Notes: generated by a model not told the origin, from the sequence alone. A stretch of DNA of 64,000 nt from Halobacteriovoraceae bacterium (GCA_002713145.1 PAVS01000024.1:97348-161347); one strand, 5' to 3'. Positions 7,293-16,000 are shown, counted from the first letter of the stretch. Translations and numbers: made by a program.

Positions 7293-8870
7293 TTATCTCT
7301 CAATATATTTTAGGTTAGGTTGTAAAACATGCCAAAGAGTTTCAAGCTCGCTCATATCCTTTCCGATGCTCACTTCTTCAAAAACTTTCTTAAGCAGCAA
7401 ATCACTCGATCCTAAATGAAGCCGGTCAACATGACCTTCTTGCATATCGAGATAAAGACTTAAAATCCCATTGGCACTCTCAATATAAGAAAAATGAGTC
7501 AGTGATGTTTGTTCTGAAAAAATCGTTTTGAGTTTTGCTTTAAACGCATCTTCATTCCCTTCATGCTGAGTTGTTTGAATTTGAGTAAAGTCTAGATATT
7601 CATCATTCATACAACTCCCGGTGGGTAAGTTATCTAACACTTGCAAAATAATATTAATCGACTCTTTTATCTCTACTATTTTTATACAAACTAAATCAAA
7701 AGCAGTTCCATTCGTTGCGACAGGAACTTCAAATCGAACATCTTTATAAAAATAAAAAGGAGCTGACTTTCTAAAGTCGATATTAATCCCACTGGCCCTC
7801 ACCATAGGTCCCGTTAAACAATAAAGAGCTGCATTTTGTTTATCAAAGAGTGAAATATTTAATGATTCTCGCCAATGCCTATGTTCAGTAAAGAATTTTT
7901 CAAACTGTTCAATTTCTTTTTCCAAAATCAACAAATCATCTATCGTTCGAGAGAGCCAAGCCTGATTGACATCCTTGATGACACCGCCAATACGAATGAT
8001 ATTCTTAAGGGCTTCATTACCACACAGGCTAATAAATAATGCCTGAAGTCTTTTCATCCATAATAATGAGTGATGATAGAAACTATCATTTTGATAATAA
8101 AAATTTAAGTTTCTCAAATACATGAGGTGAGAGAATATTCTTGAGAACTCAAGGCAGACCATTCTCAACGCTTGCGCCCTCTCAGGAATGATCATCTTTT
8201 TGCTCTTTTCAATATTGTGTGAGAGCAGAAAGCTCCAATCCAGTGATTGTGTCGAGAACACGTTCTCTAGCAGTTGATAAGTCTCAAAAAGGTTTAAGTT
8301 TTCACTTATTTTCTCCAAACCTATATGACCGTAGCCTAAGTTCACTTCACACTGAGAAATTAAATTATTTTCTTCAGCTGTCTTTATTTCAATCTGATAT
8401 TCATTTAAAAAAAGATTTTTTTGAAATGAATATTCGTCAAACGGCTCTTTTTTAACCTCAGGCTTTCTCAACTCGTCTTTGAGTAAAGGATATATTTTAT
8501 TTTCAGCTCCAAAAATTTCATTTCGATAAGTTTTATCAAATTGCACTCCAAAAAACTCATTGAGTTCTTGCTCATAAAGAGAGCTATTAAAAAATATATG
8601 ACTAATGCTTTTTACCGTGTCTTTTTTGGCCTCTGAAACAGTCACAGTAATCAATTCATCATTCTCTACATCACTAAAATGATAGTGAAGCTCAACTCCC
8701 TTGTTTTGTAATGACTGATCAACACCTACGATATCAAGCAACCAAACACCATCAATATGATCCTTTAAAAACTGAGAAACACTATCGATATGACCACTTT
8801 CAGTTGCTATTTTCAAGAGTCCTGTCTTACTCAAGTTCTTGGCATGAGGAATTTGGCTCAAGTCTATCAC
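7293..8870 (-). CDS. NuoC-NuoD-like fusion (complex I / group 4 hydrogenase large-subunit relative)
   Basis: A 525-residue fusion like NuoCD or HycE. Residues 1-125 are NuoC-like, with LYEQELNEFFGVQFD matching the conserved EREVYDMFG segment. Residues 175-525 are NuoD-like: GYGHIGLEKISENL (179-192), PERAQALRMVCLEFSRIFSH (229-248), IRIGGVIKD (292-300), TGPMVRASGINIDFRKS (353-369), EVPVATNGTAFDL and the C-terminal IESANGILSLYL. It lacks the quinone-site HPxxHG loop and has no CxxC pair, so it should not bind NiFe. The start overlaps the NuoB-like stop by four bases. It is a divergent peripheral-arm subunit; its redox partner is unknown and no membrane subunits are encoded nearby. Confidence 0.8.
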   Translation of the reverse strand: MIDLSQIPHAKNLSKTGLLKIATESGHIDSVSQFLKDHIDGVWLLDIVGVDQSLQNKGVELHYHFSDVENDELITVTVSEAKKDTVKSISHIFFNSSLYEQELNEFFGVQFDKTYRNEIFGAENKIYPLLKDELRKPEVKKEPFDEYSFQKNLFLNEYQIEIKTAEENNLISQCEVNLGYGHIGLEKISENLNLFETYQLLENVFSTQSLDWSFLLSHNIEKSKKMIIPERAQALRMVCLEFSRIFSHLMYLRNLNFYYQNDSFYHHSLLWMKRLQALFISLCGNEALKNIIRIGGVIKDVNQAWLSRTIDDLLILEKEIEQFEKFFTEHRHWRESLNISLFDKQNAALYCLTGPMVRASGINIDFRKSAPFYFYKDVRFEVPVATNGTAFDLVCIKIVEIKESINIILQVLDNLPTGSCMNDEYLDFTQIQTTQHEGNEDAFKAKLKTIFSEQTSLTHFSYIESANGILSLYLDMQEGHVDRLHLGSSDLLLKKVFEEVSIGKDMSELETLWHVLQPNLKYIER

Positions 8871-9307
8871 TTTATGACCTCTTCATCTCTCATGCATTTT
8901 CTAATGTGCTGAATGATCTCTGTGGTGTTGAGAGGATATTTAGTTATTGTAAGATCAATCGGTAAATGTTCCGAGAGTTCTTCACATACGAAATAAGACT
9001 TTTCCTGAAGCTTCTGACTTAGGCCACCTGAGATATGAATCAATTTGGTTTCTTTTGACTTCATAAGAGCATGAATACCTTTGATTCTTTCCACTAAGTT
9101 TAAGTTGGGATGTCCTACAATAATAAGCAGCTCTGATTTTTCAACCTGCACTTGATTTAAGTTATGTATATTTTCAATTTGTTCTGTAAAAAAATAATTA
9201 TTCTGTAGAAATTCTTGAGCATCAGCTCCAATAACGATGGCATTAAAGTCGTATATCTTTAGTGTATCTTCAAGCTTCTCTCTTAATTTTCTGATTGAAC
9301 TTTTCAT
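8867..9307 (-). CDS. NuoB-like subunit lacking all cluster-N2 cysteines
   Basis: A 146-residue protein matching the fold pattern of NuoB and hydrogenase small subunits. The core SELLIIVGHPNLNLVERIK aligns with the NuoB stretch around its VxGxP motif; ALMKSKETKLIHISGG aligns with the segment that normally ends GACA; LPIDLTITKYPLNTTEIIQHI aligns with the VDVYVPGCPPRPEAL region. Every expected cluster ligand (the CC pair, the GxC and the GCPP cysteine) is absent, and the only two Cys lie elsewhere. It sits between a lipoprotein and the NuoCD-like gene (four-base overlap), supporting the identification. It probably has a structural rather than electron-carrying role. Confidence 0.65.
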   Translation of the reverse strand: MKSSIRKLREKLEDTLKIYDFNAIVIGADAQEFLQNNYFFTEQIENIHNLNQVQVEKSELLIIVGHPNLNLVERIKGIHALMKSKETKLIHISGGLSQKLQEKSYFVCEELSEHLPIDLTITKYPLNTTEIIQHIRKCMRDEEVIK

Positions 9308-9317
9308 AACATAACTT

Positions 9318-10808
9318 TTAGTTAAGCTTACCTGAACTCATTTGACTGAGATCTCTTTTTTTCCATTTGATGTCCTTAGGAAATACAGGAGCTTTAAGAT
9401 AATATTCACTTCCTTTTGAACACTGGTACTTTTGCAAAGGGATTGGGACAATGGAATAAAGCTTTTTATGGGTCCCATAAACACCACGATCATAGTCAAT
9501 AAACCGATAACTTTTTGCATGATTTCTCTTCAGGTTAGACATCAACAACAAAGAATTTGAAAAAGCTTGGTCCAACTCTCTTCCGTCACAGTAAATAAAT
9601 TCATCTTTGAGCTTTTTCGCTCTTTGTCCACTTGCCAATAAAGGGTTCCTAACCCAATTTCGGCTGGTACAACTATAGGTGTAACCTTCTTCATGAGCTT
9701 TTGTAAAAAAGTTGAGAAATGTAAAATACCAAAATCTCTCAGGATCATCATGATGATTTCCATAGTAGATGTATTTAAAACATGTCTTTAACTCCCTTTC
9801 ATACTTTTTAAAATTTCTGATAAATCTTCGAAAAAAATACCCATCCTTTGTTCTTCTTGCGAGTTTTTCTAACTTAGCTCTTTCAGCAAGGCTTTTCGCT
9901 TGGAGAATTCTTTTCTCAATCTCACTTAGTTCTCCTGTTTTTTCCCAAAATTCATCATAAAGTTTATAGCAAGAATTTCTCATGGTGGTGAGCCTCTCAA
10001 CAGTAAAGAATATTGAGTTATTTTTTAAGAAATCTAAGCTTGCTTGAGAATCAATAGGAAAACCCATTTTGAATGCTGAGAAGTAATCCTTTCCAAGTTT
10101 GTTTTGACCTTGAGCATTTTCGACGAAAGCTCTCACTTTTGGCCAATCCACTTCTTTTTGAAGCTCAGAGATTTCATTAACATCTTCGAGTTGAGTATAA
10201 CCCGTCTGTATACCAACTAAAACGAGCCTAGACTTCCAAGTTTTTGGGTCTAAGCAAGCACCTTTTTCACAAAATTGCTCGATGAACCCACCTACGACTC
10301 TGACATCAAAAAAATTATCCATAAAGTGTTCTTGAATATAATTCTTATCACCAAAAACCAGGATTTTTTGTGGTGTGCCTGCTTGATCGAGTATACGTGG
10401 AACAATCCCTATACTAAAAGGAGGTTTTTCAATATCCCCTTTATATCTCCCCCAAAAATCTTTTAACTCACAATACTGATGATTCATATAATGTTGTCCC
10501 GAAACCAAATCTATTTTGTACTGATAAGGACTACCTTCAGGAGTTTCAATCACAACACTTACAGTTTTGTTCAGTTTAATATCTGGATTAACATCATAAA
10601 AGAAATGACTTGGAACCTCGACATCATCAGACTGTAAACTAAATGCTTTAGGTTTTTGAAACCAATTATTGGGAACATTGGTGACAAGCTCACTGGCAAA
10701 TTCTTTATCAAGTGAAGAGCTTCCAGGAAGAATTGAATTTGATTGGGAACAATTCCAAAAAGAAAGCATAACGAGAATGAGTAAAAAACTTAACTTTTTA
10801 GTGTTCAT
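9318..10808 (-). CDS. Putative lipoprotein, operon partner of the NuoB/CD-like genes
   Basis: A 496-residue exported protein. The N-terminus MNTKKLSFLLILVMLSFWNC looks like a lipoprotein signal with Cys20, although FWNC is a poor lipobox. No family recognised. The middle is strongly basic and helical (about residues 295-345), and the protein has scattered cysteines that could form disulfides. It ends 10 bases before the NuoB-like start on the same strand and is therefore the likely first gene of that operon. AAGGA lies 13-14 bases before the ATG. Why a surface or periplasmic lipoprotein should be co-expressed with peripheral-arm subunits is unclear; functional linkage is an inference from position only. 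Confidence 0.75.
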   Translation of the reverse strand: MNTKKLSFLLILVMLSFWNCSQSNSILPGSSSLDKEFASELVTNVPNNWFQKPKAFSLQSDDVEVPSHFFYDVNPDIKLNKTVSVVIETPEGSPYQYKIDLVSGQHYMNHQYCELKDFWGRYKGDIEKPPFSIGIVPRILDQAGTPQKILVFGDKNYIQEHFMDNFFDVRVVGGFIEQFCEKGACLDPKTWKSRLVLVGIQTGYTQLEDVNEISELQKEVDWPKVRAFVENAQGQNKLGKDYFSAFKMGFPIDSQASLDFLKNNSIFFTVERLTTMRNSCYKLYDEFWEKTGELSEIEKRILQAKSLAERAKLEKLARRTKDGYFFRRFIRNFKKYERELKTCFKYIYYGNHHDDPERFWYFTFLNFFTKAHEEGYTYSCTSRNWVRNPLLASGQRAKKLKDEFIYCDGRELDQAFSNSLLLMSNLKRNHAKSYRFIDYDRGVYGTHKKLYSIVPIPLQKYQCSKGSEYYLKAPVFPKDIKWKKRDLSQMSSGKLN

Positions 10809-10858
10809 TTTATATTGACTATCCTTTTCAATTTTTAGACACTAGCAATTCAACAAAT

Positions 10859-10946
10859 GCACGGGTGGTGGAATTGGTAGACACAAGGGATTTAAAATCC
10901 CTCGGCTAATTTAGCTGTGCGGGTTCAAGTCCCGCCTCGTGCACCA
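10859..10946 (+). tRNA. tRNA-Leu (anticodon UAA)
   Basis: An 88-base type II tRNA. Acceptor GCACGGG pairs with CTCGTGC (one G-T pair), then A and an encoded CCA. The anticodon arm is AGGGA-TTTAAAA-TCCCT with anticodon TAA. The variable arm is long, as expected for Leu, and the T-arm is GCGGG-TTCAAGT-CCCGC. It stands alone between two oppositely oriented operons. Confidence 0.97.
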
Positions 10947-11054
10947 TACTTCTCAGCTTAAATTCCTTTTCAATATTTTGTCGTAATTTTTCTCAATCGA
11001 CAATCAAAACATCAGAAATTCAAAGACTTTACTATGCGCATTATGAGAATTAGC

Positions 11055-11082
11055 ATTTACAATAGTCACTAGAAACTATATT
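11055..11082 (+). promoter_or_regulatory. Candidate promoter of the LPS glycosyltransferase operon
   Basis: TTTACA at 11056-11061 and TATATT at 11077-11082 with a 15-base spacer, about 27 bases before the TTG start at 11110. The spacer is one or two bases short of ideal. This is the best sigma70-like pair in the gap between tRNA-Leu and the operon. Confidence 0.4.
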
Positions 11083-11109
11083 TTTAAACTAAACTTTAAG
11101 GAAACCCAC

Positions 11110-11889
11110 TTGGAAAAAATAACGGCTATTATACCTTGCTTTAACGAAGAGCATAACATTCGGGGAGCAATTGAATCTTGTCTTTTTGCAGATGAAGTCA
11201 TTGTGGTGGATTCATTCAGCACAGATAAAACAGTTGAGATCATAAAAGAATTTCCTCAAGTTAAATTTGTCCAACACGAATATGAACATTCTGCAGCACA
11301 AAAAAACTGGATCATCCCTCAAGCCAAACACGACTGGATTTTTTTATTGGACGCAGATGAAAGAACGAATAAAGATTTAATTGAAGAAATCCGACAGACA
11401 GTGAAGAGTGAACCGAAAGAAGTCGCCTTTTGGATTGGAAGAGATAATTATTTTATGGATCAAAAGCTCAATCATATTTGGGCCGGTGATGCTGTCATTA
11501 GATTATTTCGAAAATCTCAATGCAAATACCAAAACAAACATGTTCATGCTGAAATCGAAACCAACGGGCCCATAGGGAGATTAAAGAATTCTCTTGCTCA
11601 TGATACTTATCAAGGAAAAGGCTTAGAGGCTCATCTTCTCAAAGGCATGCGCTATACAACTTGGGCCGCACTAGACCGCGTAAATAAGATTCAAAAAGTG
11701 ACACTTTATCATTTGTTGATTAAGCCTTTTTTTGCTTTCTTAAAACGTTATCTTCTGCAAAAGGGCTTTCTCGATGGTAAAGCAGGTTTTATCATCTCTT
11801 GCATGGGTGCTTGGAATGTCTTTATTAGAAATGTCAAAGTCTGGCGAATGCATCAAGGCGAGAAATTCTCGACAAAACTAAAATCCTAA
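11110..11889 (+). CDS. Glycosyltransferase family 2 (WaaE/KdtX-like)
   Basis: A cytosolic GT-A fold sugar transferase, 259 residues, probably acting on the LPS inner core. Seen: ITAIIPCFNEEHNI (nucleotide-binding start), EVIVVDSFSTDKT, the LLDADERT motif carrying the metal-binding DxD-type acid, and a C-terminal amphipathic region. The order and the ADERT motif are typical of WaaE-like beta-1,4-glucosyltransferases. The start is TTG at 11110 with AAGGAAA seven bases upstream; no better ATG exists before the conserved first strand. It is first in an operon of three sugar transferases, and the next gene overlaps by one base. Confidence 0.85.
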   Translation: MEKITAIIPCFNEEHNIRGAIESCLFADEVIVVDSFSTDKTVEIIKEFPQVKFVQHEYEHSAAQKNWIIPQAKHDWIFLLDADERTNKDLIEEIRQTVKSEPKEVAFWIGRDNYFMDQKLNHIWAGDAVIRLFRKSQCKYQNKHVHAEIETNGPIGRLKNSLAHDTYQGKGLEAHLLKGMRYTTWAALDRVNKIQKVTLYHLLIKPFFAFLKRYLLQKGFLDGKAGFIISCMGAWNVFIRNVKVWRMHQGEKFSTKLKS

Positions 11890-12947
11890 TGACAAAAAAG
11901 ATTGTATTCTTTAACACAAATGTTGAGTGGGGAGGCGGCGAAAAATGGCACTTCACCATGGCCAATCTACTCAAAGACCTTGGAATTCAAGTTCATTTTA
12001 TCACAGCTGTTAATTCAGTACTCTTGCAAAGGGCTAAAGATAATGAACTTCACGTTCATCCTATTAAATCGAGCAATCTTAGTTTTCTTCATCCATCAAC
12101 CAGAAAACAAATCAAAAGGATCTTAAGCACTCTCAATCCCGATGCTGTCATATTTAATTCTCCTAGGGACTTAAAGCTTGGAGCAGTGATCGCTAAAAAA
12201 GCGGGCGTTAAAAAAGTTATTTATCGCAGAGGGATGCCTCATCCTATTAAGAATACATTTCTTAATCGTTATATTTATCAACATATTGATATTATCATTG
12301 CAAATTCTGAAGAAATAAAAAAACAAGTGATCAAAAATATCCCAAGTCTAAGTTCGAAGGTTCATATCATTTATAACGGAGTTGAGCCCCATGAAAAAAG
12401 AATGAGCGAGATCCAGACTCCCGTGAGGCTTGGTAATCTTGCTCGTTTAGTCGACCAAAAAGGCCATGATATGCTGATAAAGGTCGCTAAAGGATTAAAA
12501 GAAAATAAGTTTGATTTTAAGCTCATCATCGCGGGGACTGGCCCAAATAAGGAGCTTATCCAGAACTGGATAGATGAAAATAAACTGGGTCAACATGTAG
12601 AGTTAGTAGGTCATCAAAAGGCCGAAGAATTTTTTCCTCAAATTGATATGTTTATCTTCACTTCACTTTTCGAAGGTTCCGCAAATGCTTTGGTTGAGTC
12701 ATTACAGTATCAAATTCCTGCTATCACTTTTGATATTAGCTCGATGAGCGAAGTGGTAGAGAACAATACTGTGGGTAAGCTGATCCCTCCCTTTGACTGT
12801 GAAGCCATGGCCAGGGAAATTATGGCACTCGCTTCAGATTCTAAACGATACCAGCAGTATCAAAACAATTGCTATTATAAGGTTTTAATGAAATTCGATA
12901 TTAAAGAGAAGTCGATGCAACTTTTGGGTCTTATCTATGACAACTAA
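11889..12947 (+). CDS. Glycosyltransferase family 4
   Basis: A 352-residue GT-B enzyme, probably an LPS or capsule sugar transferase. The N-terminal half has the loop EWGGGEKWHFTMANLL that is typical of GT4. The C-terminal half contains RLVDQKGHDMLIK, IIAGTGPNKELIQ, VELVGHQ and the donor-binding FTSLFEGSANALVESL (EX7E motif). TAATG overlap with the preceding glycosyltransferase and an 11-base overlap with the following heptosyltransferase indicate one translationally coupled operon. The sugar donor cannot be determined. Confidence 0.88.
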   Translation: MTKKIVFFNTNVEWGGGEKWHFTMANLLKDLGIQVHFITAVNSVLLQRAKDNELHVHPIKSSNLSFLHPSTRKQIKRILSTLNPDAVIFNSPRDLKLGAVIAKKAGVKKVIYRRGMPHPIKNTFLNRYIYQHIDIIIANSEEIKKQVIKNIPSLSSKVHIIYNGVEPHEKRMSEIQTPVRLGNLARLVDQKGHDMLIKVAKGLKENKFDFKLIIAGTGPNKELIQNWIDENKLGQHVELVGHQKAEEFFPQIDMFIFTSLFEGSANALVESLQYQIPAITFDISSMSEVVENNTVGKLIPPFDCEAMAREIMALASDSKRYQQYQNNCYYKVLMKFDIKEKSMQLLGLIYDN

Positions 12948-13935
12948 AATACTCATCATCCAAACCGCTTTTATCGGTGATGTCATCTTGGCCACAAGTC
13001 TTATTGAAACAGTAAAAGAGCATTTTCCTCACAGTCGTATTGATTTTCTTCTGAGAAAAGGTAATGAATCTCTGCTCGCTAATTCTCCCCAGATTAACAA
13101 GGTACATATTTGGGACAAAAAAAGAAAACTGGGATCTCTTATAGAAAATATCAAAAATATTCGTCAGGAAAAATATGACTATGTGATCAATATCCAACGT
13201 TTTTTTAATTCAGGCTTAATGACAGCATTAAGTGGTGGAAAAAAAACAATAGGCTTTGATAAGAATCCACTTAGCTTTTTGTTTCATCATAAGGTGACTC
13301 ACCTCATTCCTGATCAGCAAGAGGGGAAGCCTCTCCATGAGGTGGAACGCAATCAAAAACTGCTCAAAGCTATTCTCCCGGATCTCAAAATCTCTCCCCA
13401 AAGACCGAAACTCTATTTTTCAGAGGTGGAAGAAAATAAAATAAAGACTCTTCACCTTCCCCAAGACTATCTCGTTATGGCCCCAGCCAGCGTCTGGTAT
13501 ACAAAACAGTTTCATAAAGATAAATGGCAAGAGTTAATCGCTCAAGTGAGTCAAATGTATAAAGTCTATCTTATTGGAGCACCATCGGATAATGAGTTAG
13601 TGTCCAGCTTAATGCAAGAAAATTGTGAAAACCTTTGCGGCAAATTAAGCTTACTTGAATCGGCCATGCTCATGAAAAACGCAAAACGGGTTTTTGTGAA
13701 TGACTCAGCCCCTCTTCATCTCGCAAGTGCGGTCAATGCGCCAACCACAGCGATCTATTGTTCAACGATTCCCGAATTTGGATACTTCCCGCTCGCCGAG
13801 CAAAGTATTATTATTCAAAGAGACCCAAGACTAGAGTGCATGCCTTGTGGCCTTCATGGTAAAGCGGCTTGTCCTCTGGGGCATTTTAAGTGTAGCTTTG
13901 ATATTGAAATTGATCGCTTAATCGCAACTATTTAG
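12937..13935 (+). CDS. Glycosyltransferase family 9, ADP-heptose:LPS heptosyltransferase
   Basis: A 332-residue GT9 enzyme that transfers heptose to the LPS inner core at the cytosolic face of the inner membrane. Seen: ILIIQTAFIGDVILATSLIE at the N-terminus with the family's conserved GDV, ASVWYTKQFHKDKW in the linker region, and the donor-site motif FVNDSAPLHLASAVNAPTTA. The C-terminal CMPCGLHGKAACPLGHFKC is the cysteine-rich end found in WaaF-type enzymes. It is closest in pattern to heptosyltransferase II. It is the last gene of the operon; its stop overlaps the convergent OmpA-like gene by 8 bases. Confidence 0.88.
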   Translation: MTTKILIIQTAFIGDVILATSLIETVKEHFPHSRIDFLLRKGNESLLANSPQINKVHIWDKKRKLGSLIENIKNIRQEKYDYVINIQRFFNSGLMTALSGGKKTIGFDKNPLSFLFHHKVTHLIPDQQEGKPLHEVERNQKLLKAILPDLKISPQRPKLYFSEVEENKIKTLHLPQDYLVMAPASVWYTKQFHKDKWQELIAQVSQMYKVYLIGAPSDNELVSSLMQENCENLCGKLSLLESAMLMKNAKRVFVNDSAPLHLASAVNAPTTAIYCSTIPEFGYFPLAEQSIIIQRDPRLECMPCGLHGKAACPLGHFKCSFDIEIDRLIATI

Positions 13936-14827
13936 CCAAAATCTCTACTTCGACTCTTCGGTTGAGCTGTGCTTCTTCAGAATATTGATCATTGGTTAAA
14001 TGAAGATAACGTCTTCCCCCATAGCCAATGCATTTCAATCTATCCTCGGCCACCCCTAACTCGACTAGTTTCTGACATACAACACGGGCTCTACGTCCTG
14101 AGAGATTTGAGTCATCATAAACGCTTCCCTTCTCAAGTTCTTCTTTACTTAAAAAAATATGTCCGGAAACTTCGACTTTAATTTTTTTATTCTCAAGCAG
14201 AACTCTCGCGAGCTCTTGAATTTCACGACTCGCATAAGGCTCAATAGCCTTTTCAGTCCCTGCATAAAACTGAACATTATTAAGTTGAATCTTTGTCCCA
14301 ACTTCAAACTTACTTGGATCTAAGTGGCTCTCAGATTTCTCACCTGATGATTTATAGATCTCTTTTAGGCTTTCAATGGTTTGATCAAGCTCTTTAATCT
14401 TAGCCGTTTTCTCTGTATCCGTATCCAGAAGATTTTTAATCTGCATTTTTTGTTTGGTGATAATTTCATTGAGCTCGTTTTTAACTTGATTAAGCGCCAC
14501 GCTTTCTTCAAAACTCAATTGTTCAACGTCTTTATGTTTGCCCTCAGTCTTAGTCGTTGATTGTGAAAGCCTTTGCTGTAAGCCTTGATTTTTGAGCATT
14601 AAGTTTGCCAGGGCTTCTTCTTTTGCTTTAAGTTTTTGTTCTAAATCTTCAATAAGACTTTCATTGGCTTCATTTACTTTCTCTGGTTGACCAATTCTCT
14701 GATTTTCTTTTTTCTGATTTACCAAAGCGATAATCGCAACAATAAGAAAAACCCCTAAACCAGAGGCAAATAAATCGACGACGGAAGCCGAAAAAATATT
14801 AACTTCTCTATTTTTTTTAACTCGCAT
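13928..14827 (-). CDS. OmpA/MotB-like peptidoglycan-binding protein with N-terminal membrane anchor
   Basis: A 299-residue inner-membrane protein. One transmembrane helix (about 16-37, FSASVVDLFASGLGVFLIVA) with a conserved Asp in its first part, as in MotB/ExbD-type ion-channel subunits. A long coiled coil covers about residues 45-155. The OmpA C-terminal domain (about 180-299) has VEVSGHIF, NLSGRRARVVCQKLVELGV, RLKCIGYGGRRY and NRRVEVEIL. The next gene downstream in the module encodes its MotA/ExbB-like partner, whose stop shares one base with this start. Together they look like a proton-driven energiser anchored to the cell wall. The machine it drives is unknown. Confidence 0.82.
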   Translation of the reverse strand: MRVKKNREVNIFSASVVDLFASGLGVFLIVAIIALVNQKKENQRIGQPEKVNEANESLIEDLEQKLKAKEEALANLMLKNQGLQQRLSQSTTKTEGKHKDVEQLSFEESVALNQVKNELNEIITKQKMQIKNLLDTDTEKTAKIKELDQTIESLKEIYKSSGEKSESHLDPSKFEVGTKIQLNNVQFYAGTEKAIEPYASREIQELARVLLENKKIKVEVSGHIFLSKEELEKGSVYDDSNLSGRRARVVCQKLVELGVAEDRLKCIGYGGRRYLHLTNDQYSEEAQLNRRVEVEILAK

Positions 14828-15615
14828 TATTTATGCTCAATAAGTTTGTTGATGAGATTATCTAAAATATATTTTCCAAAGCCATTGATAATATCTTCTT
14901 CTTTGGCTTCATAATGTTGAGCAAAGTATTGTAGTATCACCGAAAGAATTAAAGCTAAAAGTGTCGTATTAAAAGCGACCCCTAAATTTGAAGCCATTTT
15001 GGTGAGCAATTCAGGATCATCAAGAGAGCCTTCACTCAATCGACTAACGGCAAGACCAATTCCATAAACTGTTCCCATAAAACCTAAGGAAGGGATGAGC
15101 CAAATAATATATTTGATTTTACTAAAGCCAAGTTCAACCTCGTGAAAAAAAAGCTCTAACTGCTTAGTCAGAAAATCTGTCGTCAAAGAAATAGAATTAT
15201 TCGTTCTAAATTGCAGGCATATTTGCAAGATCATATAAGGCAGAATTCCTAAATCCTCTCCTGCATCTTTTTTTGTTTTTTTTATAACTTCCGTCAGGTA
15301 GCCCGAATCAATAATGGTCTCAAAGTCTTCAGGAAGATAGGTATGGCCTTTATATTTTTGAATTTCTCTCAATCGTTTAACTCGATGGATGACAAGAAAG
15401 ATACCAATCACAAATATAAACCACATCACATCTTGAAAGGTGAGAGAAAACTCGAGCTTTTCCTTACCTATAAGCAGATTTCTCCAAAACTTAGGAAAAA
15501 GAAGTGCGATGATATTGATCACCAAACAGGCGATGGCACTAAAGGAGAGAATTTTGATTAACTGTTGTTTATCCAGCTCAAGCTGCTTCTTCAAATATGG
15601 CCCCGCAACAGTCAC
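14827..15615 (-). CDS. MotA/TolQ/ExbB-family proton channel protein
   Basis: A 262-residue inner-membrane protein. Hydrophobic segments lie at about 22-43, 63-80, 168-190 and 210-230. The family signature is the long stretch WLIPSLGFMGTVYGIGLA...LGVAFNTTLLALILSVILQ, matching MotA/ExbB helices 3 and 4 with the ion-path Thr residues. The start used is GTG at 15615; a TTG at 15594 preceded by GCGGGG is a credible alternative and would shorten the overlap with the FHA gene from 38 to 17 bases. It sits between an FHA protein and an OmpA/MotB-like protein in one operon. No flagellar stator or Tol genes are nearby, so its client is unknown. Confidence 0.82.
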   Translation of the reverse strand: MTVAGPYLKKQLELDKQQLIKILSFSAIACLVINIIALLFPKFWRNLLIGKEKLEFSLTFQDVMWFIFVIGIFLVIHRVKRLREIQKYKGHTYLPEDFETIIDSGYLTEVIKKTKKDAGEDLGILPYMILQICLQFRTNNSISLTTDFLTKQLELFFHEVELGFSKIKYIIWLIPSLGFMGTVYGIGLAVSRLSEGSLDDPELLTKMASNLGVAFNTTLLALILSVILQYFAQHYEAKEEDIINGFGKYILDNLINKLIEHK

Positions 15616-16000
15616 AATAGATTTTCTTTTTTTCTAAAACACTTCCACAATCGATACAACGCTTAAAACTCATATGCTTAACTCGTTGATAGATATCTTT
15701 TTTCTGTTTCGCTTTTTGATCTTGATAGCTAGCGATGATCTCACTGACTTCAACCGCTTCGAGGTCACTTCCTAACCTGATCACAGTATTAAACTTTATT
15801 TTGGCACTTTTTATTCGCTTAAAGCTTCCTTCATGAAAAACAAATGTTCCCGCTCTAGAATCCAAGTCTTCTATGAGAACGGTATCATCAGTAAAATAAA
15901 TTTTAGCATGGGCCCTATTGATCGAAGGATGAGTCATCCTCAAATCACATCCTATATGGCTTCCCACTGTGAATTGTTGCATCTCTATTGTCGTAGACAT
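15578..16000 (-). CDS. FHA-domain protein with C-terminal zinc ribbon
   Basis: A 140-residue cytosolic protein. The N-terminal FHA domain (about 8-90) has the phosphothreonine-binding residues GSHIG, SINRAHAKI (Ser and His) and LDSRAGTFV. The C-terminal ribbon has two CxxC knuckles, CIDC and CDCC, which probably bind zinc. FHA domains read phosphothreonine on partner proteins. As first gene of the module with the MotA/ExbB-like and OmpA-like genes, it may regulate assembly or gating of that complex in response to a Ser/Thr kinase. No kinase is encoded nearby. AAGGAG lies nine bases before the ATG. Confidence 0.85.
   Translation of the reverse strand: MSTTIEMQQFTVGSHIGCDLRMTHPSINRAHAKIYFTDDTVLIEDLDSRAGTFVFHEGSFKRIKSAKIKFNTVIRLGSDLEAVEVSEIIASYQDQKAKQKKDIYQRVKHMSFKRCIDCGSVLEKKKIYCDCCGAIFEEAA

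Noticed and set aside
8219..8455. Plus-strand 78-codon frame within the NuoCD-like gene
   Set aside because: Antisense shadow of a gene with conserved NuoD motifs.
7293..8870. NiFe hydrogenase large subunit
   Set aside because: The fusion is HycE-like in order, but there is no N- or C-terminal CxxC pair for the NiFe centre.
13928..16000. Zorya anti-phage system
   Set aside because: The MotA/ExbB-like and OmpA-like pair recalls ZorA-ZorB, but no ZorC, ZorD or ZorE helicase/nuclease gene is adjacent, and the third gene is an FHA protein.
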